DNA of 64,000 nt from Trissonchulus latispiculum (GCA_030248195.1 JASAND010010586.1:61835-125834); one strand, 5' to 3'; shown: positions 19,137 to 29,424, numbered from the stretch's first letter. The notes: a model not told the origin generated them from the letters alone. Translations and numbers: made by a program.

Positions 19137-20264
19137 TTATCCCCCGTCCAGTTCTGCTGTACCAACAAAATTTTGAGTATAGGGAAAATTTGAGGGAGGA
19201 GGGGCGTCACCCCCGGCTTGGCTAAGCTGAAACTCTAAAGCACCGGGGAGAGACTGATGCGGGTAAGCAGAACTAGAATTTTGGGGGTAAGAAAAATTTG
19301 GGGGAGGAGGGGCCTCACCCCCGGCTTGGTTGAGCTGAAACTCTACCGCACCGGAGACAGACTGAGGGGGGTAAACAGCACCAGAATTTTGGGGGAAAGT
19401 GCCCCCAGCAAAGACATAATTTGACTGAATTTCGCCAAGGCCCGGATGAAACAATTGAGACCGAGAAGCGGGCGGACCACCCCCCGATTGACCAGACTGA
19501 CATCCTGTCGCCCGGGGAGGGGCACCCCCACCCCCCGACATAGCCTCCCGAACCACAGCCGTACTACGAGCAACATGAAAGCGAGACGGAATAAAACTGT
19601 CAAGACTGCTTCTAAAATTTGAGCCTTCGAAGGGCTGAACTTTTACAAAATCACCCCCCGGAGGTGCTGAATTTATTGCCCCCAGCGCGGCCACCGCCCC
19701 CGGAAACTGCACCGCTAACTGAGAAACGCCCTGGGAAGGCCCCGAAATATGTTCCCCAAGCAAACGCACAGTAGTTTCACCCAAAATCTCCGCATTTTTC
19801 GGGTCACGAGTAGGGGAGGAGGTGATATTTTGACGGGAAACTGACGAAACGCCCGGACCGTCGGGAACCGTTGGTGTCCCCCAAGCATGCTGCAGTGCTC
19901 CTGGAACATTTAAACCCGCCCCCCGAACACCAGAAGTTTGCTGAGGGTGACAGGCAACCGTACCCCGTCGCCCCGCTGGTGGAGTTGGGGGCCGAACCGC
20001 CCCCCGAAAAATCGGGGGGCGGGGTGGTTCCAACTGTTGATTTTGGGGGAGCTCCAAAATTTGATTTTGGGGGTGGGAAAATTTTGCGGGAGGAGGGGTT
20101 GGGGACGCTGGCTTGGCTAAGCTGTAACTCTGCTGCACCGAGAAGAGATTGAGGGGGGGGGAAGAAACAACCAATTGGGGGGTGGGGGTGGGGGACACCC
20201 AGAACTTAAGGGGGGAGAGGGATTTTGATAATTTTGGGGGAGAACACTTCACCCTGACCTACGA
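19137..20264 (-). CDS. Proline-rich repeat ORF upstream of Gag
   Basis: About 371 residues, in the same frame as the downstream Gag and separated from it only by a TAA at 19,137-19,139. It has no clear ATG start (the first usable codon is GTG at 20,252). The C-terminal third contains at least three copies of an approximately 40-residue unit with the core EFQLSQAGGDAPPPSNFPY (variants FQLNQAGGEAPPPPNFSY). A related sequence, ELQLSQLGGVWPPP, appears far downstream at about 15,600-15,640. The rest is P/G/S-rich and low in charge, which suggests a disordered or condensate-forming N-terminal extension. It could be a Gag extension joined by stop readthrough, or a Gag whose stop is a recent mutation. 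No enzymatic motif is seen. Confidence 0.5.
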
Positions 20265-20413
20265 CCCCCCGGCAAAAAATTCAAGAAATTTCGACTCAAA
20301 AAGCTCTCCGAATGTTCTGGTGCCTGACTGGATGGTAATTCATTAAATAATTTAACAGTGTTATCACAAAACTTTTTAAATGCCCGGGTAACCGGACGAA
20401 ATGAATCTGACAT
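20249..20413 (-). CDS. Short leader ORF after the PBS, likely Gag N-terminus
   Basis: An ATG at 20,413 lies 9 nt from the PBS and opens 54 codons (begins MSDSFRPVTRAFKKF) before TGA at 20,249. The next large ORF starts in a different register, overlapping by about 15 nt, so this may be the true Gag start separated by one indel, or a short upstream ORF. No domain is recognised. The overlapping splice donor would remove most of it from a spliced RNA. Confidence 0.45.
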   Translation of the reverse strand: MSDSFRPVTRAFKKFCDNTVKLFNELPSSQAPEHSESFLSRNFLNFLPGGRRSG

Positions 20414-20414
20414 G

Positions 20415-20425
20415 CTACTCACCTG
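20415..20425 (-). promoter_or_regulatory. Consensus 5' splice site overlapping the PBS
   Basis: The minus strand reads CAG/GTGAGTA, a perfect splice-donor consensus whose exonic CAG is the end of the PBS. Retroviruses often have a major splice donor just downstream of the PBS for subgenomic RNAs. No matching acceptor has been proven here. Confidence 0.5.
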
Positions 20426-20438
20426 AGAACGGTCGCCA
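20422..20438 (-). promoter_or_regulatory. Primer-binding site of the nested element
   Basis: The minus strand reads TGGCGACCGTTCTCAGG, which would pair with a tRNA ending CCTGAGAACGGTCGCCA. It lies 3 nt inside the 5' LTR. It shares CGGTCGCCA with the PBS at 8852-8869. Confidence 0.85.
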
Positions 20439-20441
20439 GTT

Positions 20442-21078
20442 TGTAGAGATTACGTTGAGTAAATCTCTGAACAAATAATTTTAATCACAGAAATAGACCT
20501 GTAGAAAGTACGCTCTGAGAGCGTGACTCCCGACAAGCAGATTTCTGGAAATTTGAGAAGATTGCAACAGTTCGACAGAGTGTGTGCATGCCAAGACACC
20601 TAACGTCAGATTACCCTAGCCTAATATAAAAAAAGAAATAGCAACTAGAAGTAAATACGAGTTTACTTTTTACACGCGAGTTTATTCTGAAATTCACACA
20701 AACTATTCACTCAAAATAATTACCCACATTCACTTGCCCCACCAGGCACCAGAACAAAATTTGAACTCAAAATAAAAGACAAAAACAAACCGACCAGAAA
20801 AATTCCACAGGCAGATACCGACAAAGGCGGGAAATAAAGGCGCCCAACTAACAAGAATAATGAGGCGTAAACGTAACAAAGGGGCCCGGCTGTCCCAGAC
20901 GAGAGTTTAAACTAGACTGACTTTGCGCGCTCAATTTTGAAAGAGAGTGACAAATTAGCTAGTCCGGCCTTGGACCGTACACAAGAGTGTAAATTTAGTT
21001 TGAGCGGTCGTGAATTTAGCATTACATTTTAAACAATTTTAAGTTAGAAACATTGAAAATTGATTAAAATAATCCACA
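20442..21078 (-). repeat. 5' LTR of the nested element
   Basis: This is the promoter-bearing LTR in element orientation. It ends 3 nt from the PBS. At 20,666-20,674 the TATA-like sequence reads TGTAAAAAG instead of TATAAAAAG. The loss could lower transcription of this copy if the box is the real core promoter. Confidence 0.93.
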
Positions 21079-21082
21079 CCGT
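21079..21082. other. Target-site duplication CCGT (right)
   Basis: Partner of the copy at 11,086-11,089. Confidence 0.88.
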
Positions 21083-22632
21083 GTAGACGCAGATAAGTGT
21101 TACAGTATTAAAGGATTGCTTAAGTGCAGCGAAGGGTCGTTGTTGAAGGGGGGCGATCTCTACGAGACGAGCAGGGACTTAGAATGGTGGTATCCTGGAG
21201 GAGGCATAAATTGCTGTTACTACAAACATTTCGAAATCACCAATTGCTTCTTGCACGAAGCCTATGTGTACAAACGACATCATACACAACAAATGGAAAG
21301 TACTGCGGGAGATGTCAGTCACTGTGATTACTCATCCGGAGCGTGTCAGCTGAAAGACGGCACTTATCTTCTCTGGGAAGTAAACAGGGATGAAAGTTGT
21401 GAATTATTCCCGTGGAAACCTTTGCCAGGGCATCAGTGGGACGAAAACTGGCTATCAGAAGACGGTAACTTAGCCTTGACATTTCGCAACAAATGGGTTG
21501 CACGTGATTGCGAGGGGCAAGAGCTACACGTCAGTGACTAAGGAATTCCCTTTAGGATTTTAGGCCAACGACTTTATTGGCTTCATCGAGCTCGAACGTC
21601 AAGACACAAAAGACAAGCTAATGAACAGGAAGTCACCCCAACTACGAAAAATCCAGTTATTGATGAAGTTGCTCTGCAACGGTATCTGGCAAAAGCGGAT
21701 AAACCAATTCTTCGAAGTTGGGCAGAGCACAAAGGTATCGTGCCCACGGATATTTTAGCTTCTTCCCTCCAGGCCGTTACCTTGAAAGAGAGTCATCACG
21801 TCCGCTTCGCCTTTGCCCATGCGTTGAATGCTGTGTGTAAAATGGCCTCCAATACTCTGGAGATATTGAAAGCTGACCTGCTGGCTAATCCAACTCTTAC
21901 GGTTCGGGCAGTGTTACAGCGACCAAATGTTTATGCCCGAGCTGGCGGTATGGCCGTGTCAAAGCCTGGAGCCGGGTAACTATTGGTTAGCTCCTATGAA
22001 CGACACCTGTAGAAGAGCACTTGGGTTTCATGGATGTGGTTACGAACATTGTACAAACACATGGACTGCCTGCAGAGTGCAGTCATAGTAAGGAGATTCC
22101 TTTCAGACTTCAGAACAAGACTCTTCTGTATAAACCGGACAGAACATGCACAGATCTAAGAGACATCCCTGAACTTCGAATTTTCGACTGGAACTACACT
22201 TCAACCTGGACCTTTGAACCGACTATTTTTCATCAGATTGTCATGTATAACTGGTCTGACTTGCAGACCCAAATGACTATGAACGAACTATTAGGCGAGT
22301 CAGGCTATCAGCGGAAAATTCTTGATTCTTTGGGCATGAAAGCAAAACATAACATATCGAGTCAGACCGGGACCATGAACTTCATAGCTTCCGGTATGGA
22401 CAACGGGTATTTCGGTTTCCTATATGGCTTATCATTAAACTGGTACCAGATTTGGATTTTTTTGTGGCGTCTCTACATCACGTTGGGATTCCTGATGGCT
22501 CATTGTTTTCGCAACGGAACAGATGTTGTCGGCATGCTTAATATTTCGCGCTTGTTTGCTCCTGCCCGCAAAGGAATTGCGAGTTTGGGCCGGCAGTGGC
22601 AACAGCTAAGCCGAAGGTCGGTCCGATCTTAG
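21079..22632 (+). pseudogene. Envelope-like glycoprotein, 3' part
   Basis: This continues the frame cut at 11,089. The first block to 21,541 is rich in cysteine and aromatic residues (INCCYYKHFEITNC, CQLKDGTYLLWEV, CELFPW). After an in-frame TAA at 21,539-21,541 the frame stays open and shows RTSRHKRQ, a furin-type RxKR cleavage motif, at about 21,592-21,615. A second block to 21,978 is helical in character. After a frame change, a Cys-rich stretch near 22,005-22,080 and a block at 22,021-22,632 carry several N-glycosylation sequons and a hydrophobic segment (WYQIWIFLWRLYITLGFL) that fits a membrane anchor. The overall plan is surface subunit, cleavage site, transmembrane subunit. It is inactive because of stops, frameshifts and the insertion. 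Without a profile search I cannot say which viral envelope family it came from. Confidence 0.65.
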
Positions 22633-24153
22633 ATTTTGTGTGATTTTGTGGACTACAGAAAACTGAATGCGATCAGCAAGGAAGACGTGTTCCCACTGAA
22701 GAGAATTGGCGAAATTCTGGATGCTTTAGGAAGTGCCAGGTATTTCACAACCCTCGATATGGCAAGTGGATACTGGCAGATTAAGATGTCGGATAAGGAC
22801 GCAGACAAAACTGCCTTTACCACCTTGTACGGTCTGTACGAATTTACAGTGATGCCTTTCGGGCTGTGCAATGCTCTAGCGACTTTTCAGCGCCTTGTTG
22901 ACATTGTTCTATCATGTCTCCAATGGCATGTTTGCCTGGCATACATCGATGACATTGTCGTCTTTTCTCCAACCTTCGATCAGCATCTAATCGATCTACA
23001 GGCTGTCTTTAGTCGTCTAAGAGACGCCAACCTGGTACTGAAGCTTAGCAAATGCACGTTTTGTCAGGAGAAAATCATCTATCTAGGACATCTGATCTCT
23101 AGAAGGGGCATTGAGCCAAACCCAGAAAAGATAGACAAAAGCAAAAGTTTTCCCCGGCCTAAATCTGTCGCAGACGTAAGGTCTTTCATTGGTCTGTGCT
23201 CATACCATCGTCGATTTATCGAAGGATTTGCCAATATTGCCAGTGAATTACATCATCTGACTAAGAAGAACGTTCAATTTGACTGGACAGACGGTTGTGA
23301 AATTGCTTTCCAGACTCTGAAAAACAAGTTGACTAGTCAGCCGATCCTCATGTACCCTGATTTTGTGTGACGTGACGTTGGTATCGGAGCCGTCCTCAGT
23401 CAACAGCGTGAAGATGGAGAGCACCCTGTCGCATTTGCATCGCGCCTACTTAATGAGGCTGAAAGAAATTACACCGCCACGGCAAAAGAATGTTTTGGTG
23501 TAATTTTTGCCGTGAAAACCTTCCGTCACTATCTTTACGGTCACAAATTTACGCTAATAACGGATCATGCTGCCCTTTGTTGGCTGTTGGCCACAAAAAC
23601 ACCGTCGGGCAGAATTGCAAGATGGGCCGTGACCCTACAAGAGTTTGATTATGGCATAAAACACAAGCCTGGAAGAAGTAATAAGGTGGCTGATCCTCTG
23701 TCGCGATATTTTCCCATGGTCACGGATGGTGTTCGGGAAACGCCTATCAAAGAAATTCAGAGTACAAATGACGAAGAGGTGCCGTCGTATAATGTCAATG
23801 CCTTAATTTGCGAGGAAAGTGATGCCGAACTACAGCAAATCCGAACAGAACAAGCTGGGGATCCTGATTTCAAAAAACATGGTAGTTTATTTGCGTGACG
23901 GTATATTTCCAGAAAATTTGAAGCAAGCAGCGGAACTAATTTTTGCTTCCCCCCGCTATGATGAGAGATGGGGTTCTAATTCATATATACCCCAGGATAG
24001 CACCTAAAGGAGTCCTATTCGAACAACTAGCAATCCCACTATCAAGAAGACTTGCTTTGCTTCAAGCCTATCATGATCAACCAATGGAAGCCCATCTCGG
24101 ATACCGAAAGACTTACCGAAAACAAGTTCACGAAATCCCGGACTTAATATAAG
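22633..24153 (+). pseudogene. pol: 5'-truncated reverse transcriptase/RNase H with integrase start
   Basis: The sequence begins abruptly inside the RT domain at the block RFCVDYRKLN, which is disrupted by an 8-bp duplication (attttgtg repeated at 22,633-22,650). It continues with DMASGYWQIKM, the catalytic YIDD at 22,942-22,953, and the thumb region. An in-frame TGA at 23,368 precedes RNase H (GIGAVLSQ, then FTLITDHAALCWLL, NKVADPLSR). After frameshifts the HHCC start of integrase (AHLGYRKTYRKQV) ends near 24,150, with no catalytic core. Protease and the first RT blocks are missing. The junction with the envelope-like gene at about 22,620-22,633 looks like a rearrangement breakpoint. Gypsy lineage is clear from the RT blocks. 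Confidence 0.88.
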
Positions 24154-24667
24154 GTCCATAACGAACGCATTTTAGACCATTGATTTCGCTCATTTCACAT
24201 ATCATTGAGGACAATGAACGCTGCACGTATCAATACTGAATTTTGAATAGTTTTGTTCAGCTTTATGTAATTTCTGAGCTATTAAGTCTGTGCAATTTGG
24301 CTATGAGCAAAAAGGAGAGTGTTGCACCAAGCGGAAGCATGTTTATAATATTAATTTCAAGTACCTAACTTGATTTTTTTATTTGTGTCCAAATATTCAA
24401 ATAAATGCATTTTCAGGCAGTTCCAATCCGCATGAGCATTTTGTTAACGGATTTTACGAAGAAACTGAACTATTGACATCACTGATCGGTACCAAAAATT
24501 TATTTATTTATTCATAAATTGTCTCGTTTAATCTTAGCTTTCTAGGCGTCATAAATGTGTATCATTTGAGGAATTTTGAGTGAGCAGTATTGCAGCAACT
24601 AAGTACGAATATGCGATCACAACATCTGTGGCTAAATGGAATTAGTCCCTAATTACAAGACAAGCTT
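24154..24667. other. Non-coding interval
   Basis: AT-rich, no coding or repeat structure recognised. It separates the Gypsy remnant from the LINE fragment. Confidence 0.4.
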
Positions 24668-24725
24668 ATGTATGTGCTTAAGTATACTATCTTCGCTTCT
24701 GCGAACAAATTAGTCAACCAACTCC

Positions 24726-25099
24726 ATTGCATTACCATGGCACCACAGGCACATATAGAAAATGCAGAAGTACGAGCGAGATTCCTGCACACCGAAGGAA
24801 TCGATGTTGTACTCAGGAAAAGAAGGCTAACTTGGCTAGGTCACGTCCTGAGAATGTCGGAAGATCGACATCCTCGTGCTGCCCTAACTATGCCGATACC
24901 TGCAAATTTGCAGCGGCCTCCTGGACGACCTCCAAAATCCTGGAGACGAACTGTGCTCGAAGACTTGAACTTTTTGTCCGGACCACTCATCTATGGTCGA
25001 CGCTGGAAAACTGACTGGCTTCAAATTTGTGCCGATCTGTCTGCTGATAGAGTCCAGTGGAGAGGGATTGTTCGTGACTGCAACCATAGTGCTGGCTAG
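24726..25099 (+). pseudogene. 3' end of a non-LTR retrotransposon (LINE) ORF2
   Basis: About 120 codons show the C-terminal signature seen downstream of many animal LINE reverse transcriptases: RRLTWLGHVLRMSEDRHPRA, then PPGRPPKSWRRTVLEDL, then DRVQWRGIVRDC. The stop TAG at 25,097-25,099 is probably the natural end. The RT and endonuclease domains are absent, as expected for a 5'-truncated LINE copy. No poly(A) tail is evident. A TA microsatellite begins 130 bp downstream. The exact clade (RTE, CR1 or Jockey-like) is not resolved. Confidence 0.7.
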
Positions 25100-25223
25100 G
25101 GATGAAGCTATCTGTGGCCAGGATTAAGCACGTACGTAAGCAAGCTATTCCAAAGTAAAAACAATATTATGAGAAGTCAAAAGGTTTTCGTATTAAAATC
25201 AGAAACTAGAATTTAAAACAGAA

Positions 25224-25228
<5 letters not shown>

Positions 25229-25275
<47 letters not shown>

Positions 25276-25286
25276 ATATATATATG

Positions 25287-25342
<56 letters not shown>
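25229..25342. repeat. (TA)n microsatellite
   Basis: About 114 bp of alternating TA with tgtatatgtata interruptions in the middle. Confidence 0.95.
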
Positions 25343-25344
<2 letters not shown>

Positions 25345-25454
25345 AGTAACAGAAATGCTCCGCACAAAAGGGGATAATATGTGTGTTGGGCCTATGTCTA
25401 TCCTTTAAATTCCGGTTGAGAAAGGCATAAATCCGACACAGCAACTTTTGGTGG

Positions 25455-25990
25455 ATGGTTCCATGTCAAAAGTTGCTCAGCTCACTTAGGGCTTTCATTT
25501 GATACCAAATTTGACCACTTTTGAAAAATTTTCTTTTTGAACCAAAATCGCCAAGTCCCCACCCCACCCCACCACAGCAGTCTACAGCCACTTTGGGCAT
25601 GCAGTTCTATGACAAAACTTGCTCAGCTCGCTTAGGGCTTTCATTTGATACCAAATTTGACCACTTTTGAAAAACTTTATTTTCGACCACTTGACCCCCC
25701 CACCCGACTGACCCTTCAAACGGCAAAGCAGAACCAGCCCAGCAATATAGGCACGTCGGACGGCAAAACTCATACCGGGAATGAGCTGGGCACCCCAGAA
25801 AACCCTATAGACAAAGTTTTGAGAGGCCAGGTAGAGCCTACTATGGACCTCCAGGAAGCGGTTTCCGACTTGACCCTCCCGACGGCAAAGTGGAACCAGC
25901 TCAGCTAGATGGGTGGGCCTGACGGTAAAACGGACTATGGGAATCGATTCTCCGTGCCAGAAAACCAGTGTATGGAAGATTTGAGCTTTC
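25455..25990. repeat. Degenerate tandem repeat, about 150-165-bp units
   Basis: A 58-bp phrase including gggctttcatttgatacc and tttgaccacttttgaaaa occurs at about 25,472 and 25,617. The following sequence has two units with gacggcaaa, ggaaccagctcagc and a tail with ccagaaaacc (around 25,720-25,810 and 25,880-25,970). The style resembles the 160-bp repeats at 49-50.8 kb, but I see no clear homology. Confidence 0.6.
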
Positions 25991-27022
25991 AAAGTTTAAT
26001 AGACAGCGAGAAATTTCGATTTTTCATTTTACGAGTTTTCGCCAGTTTTGACGGGCCACTGTGGTCGCTAGGGAAGTGATAGAGAAATGCAACCTGGACC
26101 GTTGATTAGTTTAATATATGTAATTTCTGAATATAAAAAGAAATCAGCTCCAGCTCGTAATGTTCGACCTGAGCGACGGCCACAAAAATGGTCACTTTTC
26201 GCTATGAGCCGACTTTGCGGCGCCACTGCGACGCTGTGGCGCAGCTGCAGCACAAAAAAAGTAGTGATTCTTAAATTCTTTAGCGGTTACTACTAGATCC
26301 TATAGCCCTTTAGGTTGGCCGACCGCTGCAGTTCACTTGAAAGCGGCGAACAGTATGTACAATACAACCATCAAATAGGAGAAAAAACAAAGCAAAGATA
26401 GGTGGTAAGAAACAATGTCTTACCATGCATCGAGACCGTTGTTTCGAAATCGTACATGCTAAAACTGTCCGAAGCAGAATTACTAGATCGACCAGTAGCC
26501 ATATCCAGATCGAACAAAATATAATCTCTACAAAATTAAAAAAATAAAATATATAATTGTGAAATAAAACCAAAATAAAATAAAGGGTGAATAAACTACA
26601 ACATGAATACGTGAACGTGGCATAAATTGTATATACGTTAGTGCGTGACATTAACAGTGGCTAAAGTACTCGCATGTATATAACCCAAGGATGAGTGCTC
26701 TAGCCCCATGCGTATCATCGCCCAGCCTCACCAGGTGAGCACCTGGCTTTTAGAAACTGGGCGGTTATATACTTTCCTTCAGATAATGATTTACATAAAT
26801 GTCTTTAGGCTGCGTGCACAGTATGAGATAACGTTTAATACGTGCGTTAAATATACATATACATATGCATATTTTCGTTCTCTACATGTATATATACGCA
26901 TAATTTAACTAATTAAAGAATGATCTAAAATCCTTTAATTGTAAAATGACGTCCATGATCAAGCTATCGAAAAAAGGGGAATTATTTTTCCAAATTTTTA
27001 TAATGTGATTCAATTCATTTTT
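25991..27022. other. Non-coding interval
   Basis: AT-rich. A hydrophobic 113-codon minus-strand ORF at 26,310-26,651 has base composition and residue use typical of chance AT-rich ORFs. Nothing else is recognised. Confidence 0.4.
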
Positions 27023-28570
27023 TTAGTATTTTCTATTTAACAACTTCTGAATTAGCAATTTAATTGATATCAAAAGACTTGAAGAATAAGAGTTTAAAAA
27101 GGTCATTCGGTTTAGTTCATTTTCAATAATTTTAATGCACATCTTATTGGAAAAATTAGTATTAGCATGTGGGAATTTCAGCGTATTAAACGGAAAAGAA
27201 TTTGTTTTATCGAAGTTAGTTGTAACTAAATTTTTATTTAAAATTTTTATATTTATATCTAAAACGTCAGCTAACCAAAGCAAGTCATTCTGTTTTTTCA
27301 AAAGAAGAGAATTTGGATAAATATATTTAATTAAGAATTCAAAAACTCCATTATCATTAAAAATAGTAAGATCGTCCATATATCTAAAAATAAGATACAA
27401 GTTTTTAGCCGTTTTCCAATCTTTTTTCATCAGTACTTGTTTCATATAAGAAAATTCACAATTAAATAGAAACAGATTTACTAGAAATGGAGCACAATCT
27501 GAGCCCATAGGAACGCCTGTTTTTTGAAGACAAAGCTTATCTCCAACCTTGAAATATGAATTTTTTACTATGCATTTAATATATTGCATTAGTTTATTAT
27601 AATCAATAAAATTTTTGCTTTTGACCGATTACTCCATGTTGCCTTATATTTGTTTGCAATCATCCCATTAGAACCCATAAATTTTTCCAGTAAGTTATAC
27701 ATGTGTGTAAAAATATCAGAACGTGTTAAAGAAGTGTACATTTCAGTAAAATCATGGGTAGCAATCGATTTTGCAGTTCCCTTTTTGTTAATATTCTTCA
27801 TAGCATTGATAATTTCATTTGAATTTTCTATTATCCAAAACAATTTAATTCTATATCTACCATTTTTCTCCATAACTCTACAATAATTTTTGACTTTTTT
27901 ACATAACAACTTTAGACAATTGAACACTATACTAGATAAAGGTTTCAGAAAAGCATGCTTACCTGAAATTATTACTCTAAATTTAATTGGAGATTTATGG
28001 AATTTCGGAAGAATTTGTATAAATGGCAAAGAACTTTCATTTACTATAGCATTCATACCATAGTCAACTAATACTCTTTCCTCTATCTGGGATGTAGCCA
28101 AGTTAACATAAGAATAATGTGGAACTTCATTCTTGTAACCGGTTTCTTTCAAAATTTGCTTACAATAAAATTCTTTACATATAATGCTAAAACGCTTTAT
28201 CAAACACGGTGATCACAAGATATTTTTGTAATTCCTTTAAATAACGTTGTGAGTTAAAACACAAACTGTCTTTTTGGTTAAACTTGGAATATTTATATTT
28301 TGAAGTATACTTAATAATTTCATGTTTACATGTAGATAGTATTTCTCTTTTCTAGTTATCAAGGGCCAGTGCATTGCCCTGTAACCTTTCAGTTTATTTA
28401 GCAATATAATTAGTTAGCCCTGTATTTATAGAAGTTAGGCATTTTTGGATATTCAAAGGTTTTTTCATTCTATACTTTGGCCCTTTCTTCATTAAATTTC
28501 TTAATTCTATATTCTCTATTAGAATTAAATCACCCGTGATTACGTGTTTATAATGATTGTCCATAAATCT
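27023..28570 (-). pseudogene. Penelope-like element reverse transcriptase, frameshifted
   Basis: On the minus strand, an N-terminal part (about 28,570-28,250, with HVITGDLNLIENIELRNL in the better tandem copies) precedes two open frames at 28,203-27,589 and 27,589-27,023. They show FIQILPKFHKSPIKFRVI, THDFTEMYTSL, TGVPMGSDCAPFLVNLFLF and the catalytic FRYMDDLTIF. This set of blocks matches the Penelope-like RT group, which is related to telomerase. One frameshift near 27,590-27,620 and more in the N-terminal part inactivate it. No GIY-YIG endonuclease is found downstream to 26,900. The Asp pair and surrounding blocks are intact in sequence. Its upstream part is tandemly copied twice more to the right. 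Confidence 0.75.
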
Positions 28571-29424
28571 AGATGTATGACATTGGCACCTATTAGGTGA
28601 GTTATAAAATCGTCAATATTTGCTTTTTGAATACTAGTTCTGTAATTAAATAAAAATGTAGATATATAATCCGCGGTTTAGAATAGTCTTGGTCTTTACA
28701 TCCATCAAGACTAATCCAGAGGCATTCATGCTTATTAAAATTTTTTGAAATTTCAGAATATCCAGTAATTTATTTTCAAAATGTAAAAACATTTTAGGCT
28801 TTTGAGCTTTGGTTTTGTTGCTAGGATCTGAGGTCGGGGCAAAAACCAAGGTAGTCACTTTTTGGACTCTGCAGAACTACCCAGTAGAGCAATCCGGCTA
28901 TAAATTATTTTCTTAGCAAGCCCTGTCTAGACTGTCATTTTGGTATATGAATCGCCTCTCTAGGTCCTGTCGTTAATTAGTAATTAACGGTTGATTAGCC
29001 GGGGTAAAAAACCAATGGCGGGAAAAAACCAACCGGTGGGAAAAAACCAACCCCAATATTCGGTCAGGGTAACTCATATTAGCGATTTTATACATGCAAC
29101 AGGTAAAATCGGCGTCGCTGACTTCATATCTGCAGTTATGTTTGCGATATTCCGTATATCGTTCGAACAAGCAATGAGTAATGAGTTTTATGTTTGCGAT
29201 ATTCCGTATATCGTTTGAACAAGCAATGAGTAATGAGTTAAACATTAAAACAAATTGAGAACCTACTTGTAGTTCTTTCTGAATACTGACTATCGGTTGT
29301 GTTTAATATTGAAATTGATGAATTAAACACCAAGTACTCAGTGGTGTTCACAGGTTCACTATAATTAGCAAAGAATGACAACCCTGTCATGTTTACTGTT
29401 GTTAAAGTGTAGTTTGCAGTAAAA

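Larger units (their letters stand above)
11090..21078 (-). mobile_element. Complete nested LTR retrotransposon encoding Gag and protease but no visible RT
   Basis: LTRs at 11,090-11,727 (638 bp) and 20,442-21,078 (637 bp) share about 98% identity: about 12 substitutions and one indel by eye. The ends are TG...CA. The target duplication is CCGT at 11,086-11,089 and 21,079-21,082. A PBS (20,422-20,438) and a polypurine tract (11,730-11,743) flank the internal region in minus orientation. The order is short N-terminal ORF, proline-rich repeat ORF, Gag, protease, a further short pol-like frame ending near 15,408, then about 3.7 kb with no RT, RNase H or integrase motif. It therefore looks non-autonomous, mobilised by enzymes of a relative. 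Confidence 0.9.
9343..24153 (+). mobile_element. Decayed Gypsy-type element with envelope-like gene, interrupted by a nested LTR element
   Basis: Gag remnant (9343-10,660), envelope-like gene (10,712-11,089 continued at 21,079-22,632) and 5'-truncated RT/RNase H/integrase remnant (22,633-24,153) all lie on the plus strand. The order gag-env-pol differs from the normal gag-pol-env. Several stops and frameshifts show that it is dead. Its LTRs are not recognised. A TATA-like box at 9069 could belong to its 5' LTR. Confidence 0.7.

Noticed and set aside
26310..26651. 113-codon hydrophobic minus-strand ORF
   Set aside because: AT-rich sequence naturally yields Phe/Leu/Ile-rich chance ORFs; no family, splice or start support.
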